NCBI GenBank assembly: GCA_046297935.1
Contig: JBKBHA010000003.1
Coordinates: 310,001-374,000, forward strand
Direction of reading: 5' to 3'
Source: CAYMZZ01 sp046297935
GTDB lineage: Bacteria; Bacteroidota; Bacteroidia; Chitinophagales; Chitinophagaceae
Length of the DNA stretch: 64,000 bases
Positions 51,099 to 58,929 of this stretch are shown piece by piece (the first letter of the stretch is position 1; each line of letters starts with the position of its first letter). The notes under the pieces were generated by a model, which saw nothing but the letters and a program-made list of their open reading frames with translations, did not search any database and had not been told where the DNA came from. A program made the translations under genes and the position numbers.

Positions 51099-51452
51099 TT
51101 AAAACGGTAAATCATCTTCGTCAGTACTGGTGAAGACCTGATTGGTAAAATCTGCGTCGGAGCCACCAGCCGCAGGTGCCGCACCAGCGCTTGCGGGCTC
51201 TACCCTCCAGGCCTTTACATCCGTGTACCAACGGCCATTGTACTCCCGACTTTCCACGTCAAACGAAATATTCAGCATGGCACCCACCTGCAACTGCGCG
51301 TTATTGATCTTATCGCCCCAGATAGAAATACACACTTTTTTGGGATATTGCCCCTCGGTTTCAACAATAATGTCTTGCTTTTTCCATTCTCCGTTTCGGC
51401 CGGTACCCGTTTGTAATGGCAATACCTGCACCAGCTTTGCTGTAAGTTGCAT
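51099..51452 (-). CDS. DUF3127 SSB-like OB-fold protein
   Basis: The 117-residue protein fits DUF3127: an OB-fold-like beta sheet (LTAKLVQVLPLQTG, KQDIIVETEGQYPKKVCISIWGDKI, LNISFDVESREYNGRWYTDVKAW), an Ala/Gly-rich linker, and the acidic tip TDEDDLPF. The tip mimics the C-terminal DDIPF of bacterial SSB, which recruits repair proteins. It should bind single-stranded DNA or RNA. ATG 51452 is preferred over the TTG at 51458. Confidence 0.85.
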   Translation of the reverse strand: MQLTAKLVQVLPLQTGTGRNGEWKKQDIIVETEGQYPKKVCISIWGDKINNAQLQVGAMLNISFDVESREYNGRWYTDVKAWRVEPASAGAAPAAGGSDADFTNQVFTSTDEDDLPF

Positions 51453-51522
51453 ACTCAATCTTTAATAGTTAGAACGGCGAAAATACGGAGGAAATAACAA
51501 AACGCCGGAGTAAGCCCGGTCG

Positions 51523-53184
51523 CTAAAATTTCAAATAAATGGGCATTACGGCCTCGGCCGACTTGAAATAACCGTATAGCAACAAGAACCCAAAGAAGAT
51601 CAGCATATAAACATAGAGCGGGATTCGTGTAAAACGCCCGATCACCTGATCGGGCAACCGGTCTGGAAAAGCGTGCATTGCGTAGGCAGCAATCATCATT
51701 ACCAATACCGGCCAGTAGTTGGCCCAGAAAGCCGACCACACGGTGAGGTCGAAGTCCCGGAAAATTTGATGGAACATGGTGAGAGCCCGCTGTACGTCGT
51801 TGGTGGCAGGATCTAAATCGGCCGTATGAAAAAAGACCCAGCCGGCACACACAAAATGAAAAGTAATCACCACGCCAAAAATCTTGTACCATCTTTGGCC
51901 ACGCAGGCGCTCAAGCGACCTGCCGGTGACCAGCATCCACAGCTTGTGCAGCGCCAGGCCCAATCCATGCCAACTGCCCCATATCAAAAAATTCCAGTTG
52001 GCACCATGCCAAAAGCCGCCCAGCAACATTGTTGTCAACAGATTCATATTGGCGGCAACCGCCTTCCTGTCTTTTCGAATCAATCCAGGTAAAAAAAAGA
52101 TCAGGAGCAGACATAAACTGGTTCCTGACGCAAGCAGCACAGACCAGCCCGCCAGCCAGTAGAGGGAAACAAATACAACACCGAAAAATAAACTGGCAAA
52201 AATCCAGGTACCCGCACTACTTCCCCTGTTACCACCCAGTGGAATATACAGATAGTCGCGTAGCCAGGAGGACAGCGAAATATGCCATCGTCGCCAGAAT
52301 TCGGTAATGCTGCTACTTTGATAGGGCGAAAGAAAATTGGGCGGAATCTGAAAACCCAGCCAGCGCGCGATTCCTATGGCTATATCGCTGTATCCACTGA
52401 AATCGCAATAGATCACTACTGCGTATGCATAAACGGCCACCAGATTTTCAAGGCCTGTATACCTGGCGGGATCCTCGAAAATATAGTCTACATAGTTAAT
52501 CGTGATGTAGTCAGAGATAATCAACTTTTTGATCAGCCCGGAAATAATCAGATAAAAGCCCTTGGCAAAATCTGTCTCGGTTAATCGGTAGGGCTGATTG
52601 ATCTGTGGAACAAAATCATGGGCCCGCACTATCGGCCCCATCATCAGCTTGGGGAAAAAAGAAAGGAACAATAAATAGTCGCTGAATCGGCGCGCAGGCT
52701 CAAACTGACCCCGATATACATCCATCGTATAGCTCAGATTTTCGAAGGTGAAAAACGAGATGCCGATTGGCAACACCAGGTTAAGCAGATTGAAATTGGT
52801 CTTGAAGAGATCATTGCTCAACGCCAGAAAAAAATCGGTGTACTTGAAATAAAAAAGCAAGCCCAGATTAAAGACGATACTGAGGATGAGCAACAATAAA
52901 CGGGGGGTCTTTCTTTTTTGCTTCCATATGGCGTTCGACAGGAGGTAGTCAACCACTGCCGACAATACAACCAGCAACACGAAATCGCCACTCGCTTTGT
53001 AAAAGAAATAGAGCGAAAAAGCAATGAAGATGTAGCGTCGTGTTTTGAATTGATGCCTGAATGCATAGTACAGTCCTATAAAAAATGCAAAAAAGACCAC
53101 AAAAAAGCCGCTCTGAAAAAGAAGGGGATTCTTTTCATCATAAAGGAACTGCTGCAAAAAGGCATCGAAATCAAAATACGACAT
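51523..53184 (-). CDS. MBOAT O-acyltransferase, AlgI/DltB-like
   Basis: The 553-residue protein has about twelve membrane helices and the MBOAT signatures FWRRWHISLSSWLRDYLYIPLGG (about 280-305) and GGFWHGANWNFLIWGSWHG (about 385-405), whose His is catalytic. It transfers acyl groups from a cytoplasmic donor across the membrane. The next gene, 14 bp upstream in the operon, encodes an SGNH protein of the AlgJ/AlgX kind that normally completes the transfer. Target polymer unknown. Confidence 0.92.
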   Translation of the reverse strand: MSYFDFDAFLQQFLYDEKNPLLFQSGFFVVFFAFFIGLYYAFRHQFKTRRYIFIAFSLYFFYKASGDFVLLVVLSAVVDYLLSNAIWKQKRKTPRLLLLILSIVFNLGLLFYFKYTDFFLALSNDLFKTNFNLLNLVLPIGISFFTFENLSYTMDVYRGQFEPARRFSDYLLFLSFFPKLMMGPIVRAHDFVPQINQPYRLTETDFAKGFYLIISGLIKKLIISDYITINYVDYIFEDPARYTGLENLVAVYAYAVVIYCDFSGYSDIAIGIARWLGFQIPPNFLSPYQSSSITEFWRRWHISLSSWLRDYLYIPLGGNRGSSAGTWIFASLFFGVVFVSLYWLAGWSVLLASGTSLCLLLIFFLPGLIRKDRKAVAANMNLLTTMLLGGFWHGANWNFLIWGSWHGLGLALHKLWMLVTGRSLERLRGQRWYKIFGVVITFHFVCAGWVFFHTADLDPATNDVQRALTMFHQIFRDFDLTVWSAFWANYWPVLVMMIAAYAMHAFPDRLPDQVIGRFTRIPLYVYMLIFFGFLLLYGYFKSAEAVMPIYLKF

Positions 53185-53198
53185 GAGATGGTGTCCGG

Positions 53199-54557
53199 TT
53201 ATTCTTTCAGCGTATTGACAAATTTTTGGTACTCCTTCATGATCGCATCATAAAAATGCGTGGCCAGTATTTCGGCTCCCCGGGCGTTCGGATGCACATG
53301 ATCCTGGTTAGCCAGCGAGGGTTTGGCCTTTGCCCAGGCCACAATAGAATTGTGGCCGCCCATGCTGGCAAACTGATTATAAAACCGAATCCCTGCTTCA
53401 GCGGCCATTCGTGCCTGAGTCTGAACGAGGGAGTCCACACCCACAGTAGTCTGATAAATACCCGCCTGGCGAAAAGCACGGTCAGCCGTACTTACCAGCA
53501 CCACATCAGCAGGTGCAAAAGCCCGCGAGAAGCGTTGAATAATTGGCTTCATGATGTCGGCATACCAGCCAAACTGTTTGTCTTTTGGCCGAAACAGCAG
53601 GTTAACTCCGTATTGAAATACGATGAGATCATATGGGTTTTCGCTGGCAATGGCCTTCAGAAAAACCGAGTCAAGCCTCGCCAGTTCAATACCCGAAATA
53701 CCACGAAAGGAAAAGTTGTCGACAAAAACACCATTCTCCGACTCGAAGCTGATGCCATACACGGGAAGTTGGGGAGTAGCCACACCCACTGCTATGGTTT
53801 TTCGTAAATCTTCCTGCAACACAATCCTGTTCACCAGCTTTGTGGGATGAATCGGAAAGCGCGCCTGGTTCACGTTGATAGCTATCTCCTTGTTGTATGG
53901 ACCACAAAGCAGGCTCTTCTGCACCGGAATATCCGTATGCCGGATCGTTTGATCGCTCATCGTTACCCAGTCGTTGCCGGTTCGGAATACATGTCCCGAC
54001 AGGTATAGCCGCCGGGTATCAGCTTCTTTGAAATTTTCGTCGGTCCAGCCTTTTGAAAATGCCGTATTCACAGTGGTGCGAAAATGTGCTATCTGAGAAG
54101 TGATAGGTACAAAGCCCACACCTTCACCACCAAATTGCTCCTGAAGCAGGCGACGTAAAGTCTGGGTCATCAGGTCTCCCTCGATCATACTATCGCCGAA
54201 ATAGGCGATCCTGATTTTTCCCTTACCCGACTTTTTCAACTGATGCAGCCTGGCAGCCAGATTGGGTAAACTACTGCGTTGAGTATCGCTGTAAAAATGT
54301 GTGATGTAACCCGGCCTTCGAAACAGGTCGAACTCGGCATGTGGTACATTCACCACATTGGAATCAACCAGTTTTTTGTCTTTTTCTATTGAATCAGGTG
54401 GTGCAGGTGATTCCGATTCCCTTACGATTTCGCTCAACAGGTTGATCCTGCTAAATGGCATCCAGGACCAGTTATTCAAAATGGCCAGCAAAGACAAAAT
54501 CAAGAAAAGCCCCACACTGTACATGACCAATTGGAGCACGCGTTTATTAGCGTTCAT
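53199..54557 (-). CDS. Membrane-anchored SGNH hydrolase, MBOAT partner
   Basis: The 452-residue protein has an N-terminal membrane anchor (VLQLVMYSVGLFLILSLLAIL) and an SGNH domain: IAYFGDSMIEGD near 115, DLIVFQYGVNLLF near 305, and DHVHPNARGAEI near 420 with the catalytic Asp-His. It comes 14 bp before the MBOAT gene and is the probable periplasmic acetyltransferase of the pair. The GH73-like glucosaminidase gene is 6 bp upstream, so the three form an operon. Confidence 0.88.
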   Translation of the reverse strand: MNANKRVLQLVMYSVGLFLILSLLAILNNWSWMPFSRINLLSEIVRESESPAPPDSIEKDKKLVDSNVVNVPHAEFDLFRRPGYITHFYSDTQRSSLPNLAARLHQLKKSGKGKIRIAYFGDSMIEGDLMTQTLRRLLQEQFGGEGVGFVPITSQIAHFRTTVNTAFSKGWTDENFKEADTRRLYLSGHVFRTGNDWVTMSDQTIRHTDIPVQKSLLCGPYNKEIAINVNQARFPIHPTKLVNRIVLQEDLRKTIAVGVATPQLPVYGISFESENGVFVDNFSFRGISGIELARLDSVFLKAIASENPYDLIVFQYGVNLLFRPKDKQFGWYADIMKPIIQRFSRAFAPADVVLVSTADRAFRQAGIYQTTVGVDSLVQTQARMAAEAGIRFYNQFASMGGHNSIVAWAKAKPSLANQDHVHPNARGAEILATHFYDAIMKEYQKFVNTLKE

Positions 54558-54563
54558 ACCATA

Positions 54564-55070
54564 TTACTCGGGGCTGACGTGCAGTTTATGCTTGCGTATG
54601 GCGGCCGATATACGGGTCTTCCATTCTATAGGTGCCTCTGAATATCCGGCCTTACTCATTGCCTCCAGCCATAATTTATAATCGTTGTTTCCTTTAAGTT
54701 TTGGATAAAACTTTTTTCGGGTCAGCAGTTGACAGAATCCGATATAGGAGGCTCTTACAGAAGGATATTGTTTATAGCGGGATCTGATTCCCTTGGTCTT
54801 CAACAGGTTATTCTTCCCCACAATGCCAAAATGATTATTCAGCAATTTGGCATTTCTACTGGTACCTGAACCCGATTCAATAATCGCCACACCCAGCATC
54901 ACAGCGGCGGGTATACCATACACCACCGAAAGGGAATCGGCGAGCGGCCGGTAAGTATCTATATATCGGGTTTGAGCCCGAGTGGTCAGCACGACCAAAA
55001 CGGTCAGGCCCAGCAGCAAGGTCTTTTTTGCCAGCAACAATTGAGCTGATATGGTGCTTTTTTCGAACAT
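54564..55070 (-). CDS. Secreted glucosaminidase, GH73/FlgJ-like
   Basis: The 168-residue protein has a membrane-spanning or signal segment (LLLGLTVLVVLTTRAQ), then a glucosaminidase domain: GIPAAVMLGVAIIESGSGTS with catalytic Glu65, NNHFGIVGK, and YPSVRASYIGFCQLLTRKKFY. It cleaves N-acetylglucosaminyl bonds in peptidoglycan. Its link to the SGNH-MBOAT operon suggests wall remodelling coupled to O-acetylation. Confidence 0.88.
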   Translation of the reverse strand: MFEKSTISAQLLLAKKTLLLGLTVLVVLTTRAQTRYIDTYRPLADSLSVVYGIPAAVMLGVAIIESGSGTSRNAKLLNNHFGIVGKNNLLKTKGIRSRYKQYPSVRASYIGFCQLLTRKKFYPKLKGNNDYKLWLEAMSKAGYSEAPIEWKTRISAAIRKHKLHVSPE

Positions 55071-55148
55071 GTAGGGTTTAGCTGGTATAAATATAAGTCG
55101 CAGGTTTCTTTTTTAATAATCATTTACTTTGCAAAAACTGAATCAGGG

Positions 55149-55844
55149 ATGAGTGACCGCATATTTGTTTCCGGCGACGGAAGCCTGAAAGAATGGGACG
55201 ACAATCCGATGCCGGAAACTACCCCCTTGTTACGCGTTCTGGGGGTAATCTTTTCCTATCTGTTTCATCCTCTGTTTATTCCGGTTTACCTGATCGGTTT
55301 CATGATCATCGCCCCGCCTTATTTTCTGGGCTTTGATGAGCGTAATAAATGGATCATCCTGGTCAGATTTTTCGTGATCTACAGCTTTTTTCCGCTGGTA
55401 ACAGTTCTGCTGGCCAAAGGGCTTGGCTTTGTAGAATCCCTCTACCTCAGGGGTCGGCGCGAACGCATCATTCCTTATATAGCCTGCGGTATCTTTTATT
55501 TCTGGATGTGGTACGTGCTTCGCAATCAACCTGAGTTCCCCCGCGAATTGGTCCTGCTGGCATTGGGCATCTTTCTTTCTTCTTCACTCGGCCTTATTGG
55601 CAACATATATATGAAGGTTAGCATGCACGCCATCAGCATGGGTATTGCCATCACTTTTATGGGCTATCTCACCCTTCACAACGGCAGCAACCTGGCGCCA
55701 TACTGGATGATTACGCTTGCTATAGCCGGTTTGGTTTGCACCGCCCGCCTGCTGGTATCTAACCACCGACCGGTTGAAATTTATCTTGGACTCTTCATTG
55801 GTGTCCTCTGCCAGTTCATTGCTTTCTATGTTGATTTCCGCTAG
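55149..55844 (+). CDS. PAP2-like integral membrane protein
   Basis: The 231-residue protein has about six helices and a divergent PAP2 phosphatase signature: RRERIIPY near 103-110, SMHA at 158-161 in place of PSGH, and R200-x5-H206-x3-E210, matching SRx5Hx3D with the final Asp replaced by Glu. PAP2 enzymes dephosphorylate lipid pyrophosphates or phosphatidyl groups. The altered residues make activity uncertain. It is divergent from the glucosaminidase gene. Confidence 0.75.
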   Translation: MSDRIFVSGDGSLKEWDDNPMPETTPLLRVLGVIFSYLFHPLFIPVYLIGFMIIAPPYFLGFDERNKWIILVRFFVIYSFFPLVTVLLAKGLGFVESLYLRGRRERIIPYIACGIFYFWMWYVLRNQPEFPRELVLLALGIFLSSSLGLIGNIYMKVSMHAISMGIAITFMGYLTLHNGSNLAPYWMITLAIAGLVCTARLLVSNHRPVEIYLGLFIGVLCQFIAFYVDFR

Positions 55845-55893
55845 CTTTTTCAGAAAAAAAACAAAATCAGCGGGAAAAATATTCCAAAAAATA

Positions 55894-55925
55894 TTAGCAA
55901 GCGATTACTAAATCGTTTAGCTTTG
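55894..55925 (+). promoter_or_regulatory. Candidate recA promoter TTAG-N20-TAGCTTTG
   Basis: TAGCTTTG at 55918-55925 is an exact -7 match with a weak -33 (TTAG, 55894-55897) 20 bp away. A second exact match, TAATTTTG at 55964-55971, sits 3 bases before ATG 55975; if that one is used, the later ATG at 56002 would be the start. Confidence 0.45.
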
Positions 55926-55974
55926 ATGTTCATAAGATTTTTTAACCCGGCGAGGCGATCGCGTAATTTTGGAT

Positions 55975-57006
55975 ATGGCTAAAACAGAAAAAACAACCGA
56001 CATGTCAACCAACAATGAAAAACTGAAGGCGCTTAAGCTTACCATGGACAAAATCGAGAAAGATTTTGGCAAAGGCAGCGTTATGATGATGAACGAACGC
56101 GGCGAAGTGACACAGGAAGTAGTGTCTACCGGCTCGATCGGGCTGGATACTGCTCTCGGGATCGGTGGCTTGCCACGTGGTCGTGTGGTTGAAATTTACG
56201 GACCAGAATCGTCGGGTAAAACAACTATCGCCACCCACGTTATTGCCGAAGCACAGAAAAAAGGCGGCATGTGTGCTATCATTGATGCTGAACACGCATT
56301 CGATAGCAACTATGCTCAAAAGCTTGGTGTTGATGTTGATAACCTCCTCATCTCCCAGCCCGATTATGGCGAACAGGCCCTGGAAATTGCCGATCGGCTG
56401 ATCCTGTCCGGCGCTCTGGATGTTGTGGTGATTGACTCAGTAGCAGCACTGGTTCCCAAAGGTGAACTGGAAGGTGAAATGGGCGATAGCAAAATGGGTC
56501 TGCAGGCTCGCCTTATGAGTCAGGCTCTGCGCAAACTCACGGCTACCATTGCCAAAACAAATACCATCTGTATTTTCATCAACCAGCTCCGCGAAAAAAT
56601 TGGCGTTATGTTCGGTAACCCCGAAACAACCACCGGCGGTAATGCGCTGAAATTCTACGCATCCGTTCGTCTTGATATTCGCCGTAGCACTCAGATCAAA
56701 GATGGTGACGAAGCCATAGGCAACCGCGTAAAAGTAAAAGTCGTTAAGAACAAGGTGGCGCCACCATTCCGCTCCGCTGAATTTGATATCATCTTCGGAG
56801 AGGGCGTTTCAAAAACAGGCGAGATCATTGATATGGGCGTAGAACTGGGTATCGTTCAAAAAAGCGGTAGCTGGTTCAGCTACAACGGCGACAAGCTTGG
56901 CCAGGGTCGCGACGCAGTAAAACAACTGCTGCTCGACAATCCGGAACTCTCCCGCGAAATAGAAACCAAAATCCGCGAGAAAATTAAAGAAATGCAAGCC
57001 GCATAA
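55975..57006 (+). CDS. recA: Recombinase RecA
   Basis: The 343-residue protein is RecA: EIYGPESSGKTT (Walker A) near 68-80, QPDYGEQALEIAD, the L1/L2 DNA loops (EGEMGDSKMGLQARLMSQALRKLT; GNPETTTGGNALKFYAS), VVIDSVAALVPK as Walker B. It drives strand exchange and stimulates self-cleavage of SOS repressors. Start choices are ATG 55975 and, further in, ATG 56002. A clear terminator follows. Confidence 0.97.
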   Translation: MAKTEKTTDMSTNNEKLKALKLTMDKIEKDFGKGSVMMMNERGEVTQEVVSTGSIGLDTALGIGGLPRGRVVEIYGPESSGKTTIATHVIAEAQKKGGMCAIIDAEHAFDSNYAQKLGVDVDNLLISQPDYGEQALEIADRLILSGALDVVVIDSVAALVPKGELEGEMGDSKMGLQARLMSQALRKLTATIAKTNTICIFINQLREKIGVMFGNPETTTGGNALKFYASVRLDIRRSTQIKDGDEAIGNRVKVKVVKNKVAPPFRSAEFDIIFGEGVSKTGEIIDMGVELGIVQKSGSWFSYNGDKLGQGRDAVKQLLLDNPELSREIETKIREKIKEMQAA

Positions 57007-57047
57007 ACTTTTCATCCTCAGCAGGATTCTGCATGGATGGGTTAGTG

Positions 57048-57090
57048 AAAAAGCTGTCTCGCCGTAACGGGACGGCTTTTTTGTTTTTTT
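57048..57090 (+). terminator. recA terminator
   Basis: A 14-bp stem with two G-U pairs (57048-57061 with 57068-57081, six-base loop) followed by a long T-tract to 57090. Confidence 0.85.
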
Positions 57091-57109
57091 AACAGCCAGA
57101 TCCTATAAT

Positions 57110-57125
57110 CAATGTTTAAACATTG
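57110..57125. promoter_or_regulatory. 16-bp perfect palindrome CAATGTTTAAACATTG
   Basis: A perfect 8+8 palindrome directly abuts an exact -7 box (TATATTTG, 57126-57133), so it fills the promoter spacer upstream of the OB-fold/YceI genes. It looks like a repressor operator. Confidence 0.65.
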
Positions 57126-57133
57126 TATATTTG
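57126..57133 (+). promoter_or_regulatory. -7 box TATATTTG of the OB-fold/YceI genes
   Basis: An exact TANNTTTG match 57 bp before the OB-fold gene; no -33 TTTG was found, the place being taken by the palindrome. Confidence 0.5.
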
Positions 57134-57190
57134 TCTACTGTTTCGCTCAACTATTAATCAACCCTGCTGTTAGGCCACAAACCCAAGCTA

Positions 57191-57679
57191 ATGATAGGAC
57201 AAATGTCTAAATGGAGCAAAAAGCGCAAAATCTGGACCGCGGTAGCCATACTGGTAGTGATTCTGGCAGGCGTCTACATTTATATAGCGACTGAAAAATA
57301 CGCAGGTACAAAATCGATCAAGGCCGACTTTACCGCTGACGCAAGGACGCTATTGCTTGAGTTCCGTAACGACCTCGCAACTGCCAACAAGAAATATTCC
57401 GACCAGATTCTACTAGTGAAAGGAGTTGTAACCGCACTCGAAGAGGCTGATTCCGCTTCTGTAAACGTTAAGATGCAACCCGAAGGCTCAGAAGATTATC
57501 TAATATTCGCTTTTCAGGAACAATATCTCGACGAAGCTAAAACCCTGAAAATAGGCGACAGTATATCAGTAAAGGCTTCCAGCAGTGGTGCCAGCTATTC
57601 CGAAATACTCGATGCCTATATGGTTCCCTTCAAACGATCAACGCTCGACGAAAACTATACCCAAAAACCTGGAAAATAA
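57191..57679 (+). CDS. Membrane-anchored OB-fold (tRNA_anti-like) protein
   Basis: The 162-residue protein has one N-terminal membrane helix (IWTAVAILVVILAGVYIYIAT) and a periplasmic OB-fold domain of the tRNA_anti-like kind (ILLVKGVVTALEEADSASVNVKM, LKIGDSISVKASSSG). It precedes a YceI gene by 65 bp, a pairing typical of Bacteroidota. Function unknown. Confidence 0.78.
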   Translation: MIGQMSKWSKKRKIWTAVAILVVILAGVYIYIATEKYAGTKSIKADFTADARTLLLEFRNDLATANKKYSDQILLVKGVVTALEEADSASVNVKMQPEGSEDYLIFAFQEQYLDEAKTLKIGDSISVKASSSGASYSEILDAYMVPFKRSTLDENYTQKPGK

Positions 57680-57744
57680 TCCTTGATAATAAACCAGCTT
57701 TTCTCCAATCAACTTATAAAATAACACACATCAAAAACACAGCA

Positions 57745-58290
57745 ATGAAAAAAATCGCGCTTATCCTCTCCCTGGTCGCCATCACAGGCAGCACATTTGC
57801 ACAAAAGAAAACAACCACTTCTGCCGTGGTAGCATTCGATGCCAGCACAGCAATCGATGCCCTGCCTAAAGCCGAAAACAAAACGGTGGTTGCAGCGGTA
57901 GATACCAAGACTGGTGCCGTTGCCTTCGAAGCAAATGTGAAGAATTTCGCTTTTAGCAATCCTACCATCCAGGAACATTTCAATGGTGAAAAATGGCTCA
58001 ACTCCGATAAGTTCCCCAATTTCACCTTTAAAGGCAAAATCGTAGATCTGTCGAAAGTAGATTTTAGCAAAGACGGTACTTACAAAGTAGATGTAACTGG
58101 TACATTGACCGTAAAAGACAAGTCGAAAGAAATTACTGCACCAGCTACCATTGTGGTAAAAGGAGGCAGCTTTTCGACCAGCAGTAGCTTTGAAATAGCG
58201 CTGGCTGATTTCGATATCACCGGTGCACCTATTTCTGCAGGTAAAGTAGCAAAAGAACCAAAGATTACTGTTAGCGCGGACTTCAAATAA
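57745..58290 (+). CDS. YceI-family periplasmic lipid-binding protein
   Basis: The 181-residue protein has a signal peptide (MKKIALILSLVAITGSTFAQ) and a YceI lipocalin-like domain (VAFEANVKNFAFSNPTIQEHFNGEKWLNSDKFPNFTFKGK, VTGTLTVKDKSKEITAPATIV). YceI proteins bind isoprenoid lipids such as polyprenyl chains. It probably shares the palindrome-regulated promoter of the OB-fold gene. Confidence 0.9.
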   Translation: MKKIALILSLVAITGSTFAQKKTTTSAVVAFDASTAIDALPKAENKTVVAAVDTKTGAVAFEANVKNFAFSNPTIQEHFNGEKWLNSDKFPNFTFKGKIVDLSKVDFSKDGTYKVDVTGTLTVKDKSKEITAPATIVVKGGSFSTSSSFEIALADFDITGAPISAGKVAKEPKITVSADFK

Positions 58291-58325
58291 AGTTGGGTCC
58301 CGGCTGGTGGCCAGCCAATACGCTG

Positions 58326-58397
58326 AATGTGCTAATTGTAGAATTACTGAATTTGAACTTACAACAACAAATTCAGCAATTCTCCAATTAGCACATT
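58326..58397. repeat. Palindromic repeat, family with core AGAATT
   Basis: Arms of 29 bases (58326-58354 and 58369-58397) around a 14-base loop pair in segments of 13, 6 and 8 bp with two single mismatches. The centre segment AGAATT/AATTCT, its flanking T-C mismatch and a TTAGC-type outer word recur at 32265. It lies 35 bp after the YceI stop. Confidence 0.65.
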
Positions 58398-58465
58398 TGC
58401 TTTTACGCCCTGGAAAGAACCATGGCTTTCATTTTATACATTAACTTCGGACGAAATAAATAACC

Positions 58466-58927
58466 ATGCCCTCGCGCATTCTTGATATCAGAAAAAGAAT
58501 AGCTCTTGTTGCTCACGACAATATGAAAAAAGAGCTAATTGAATGGGCTGTTTACAATAAGGCAGCTCTGGCCAAACATCGCCTGTATGCAACAGGTACT
58601 ACGGGATCCCTTCTGGAAGTAGCACTCGATCAATCGGTTTCAAAATTTTTAAGCGGGCCGCTGGGTGGCGATCAGCAAATTGGCGCGAGTATTGCCGAAG
58701 GAAAAATCGATGTCCTGATTTTTTTCTGGGACCCAATGGAAGCGCAACCTCATGATCCTGATATTAAAGCATTACTAAGAGTGGCAGCCACCTGGAACAT
58801 ACCGACCGCGTGCAACAGGGCAACCGCCGATTTCATGCTCACTTCTCCACTCATGTACAATGAATATGAAACAATACTGGCTGATTTTAGCGGCTACGTA
58901 AATCGTAAACTTGAAACCGATCACTGA
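58466..58927 (+). CDS. mgsA: Methylglyoxal synthase
   Basis: The 153-residue protein has the family motifs: LYATGTTGSLLE near 40-51, GPLGGDQQIGA with catalytic Asp69, and FFWDPMEAQPHDPDI near 87-101. It converts dihydroxyacetone phosphate to methylglyoxal, a bypass of lower glycolysis used when phosphate is short. It is homohexameric in E. coli. It ends 2 bp before the stop of the convergent ELWxxDGT gene. Confidence 0.95.
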   Translation: MPSRILDIRKRIALVAHDNMKKELIEWAVYNKAALAKHRLYATGTTGSLLEVALDQSVSKFLSGPLGGDQQIGASIAEGKIDVLIFFWDPMEAQPHDPDIKALLRVAATWNIPTACNRATADFMLTSPLMYNEYETILADFSGYVNRKLETDH

Positions 58928-58929
58928 CT

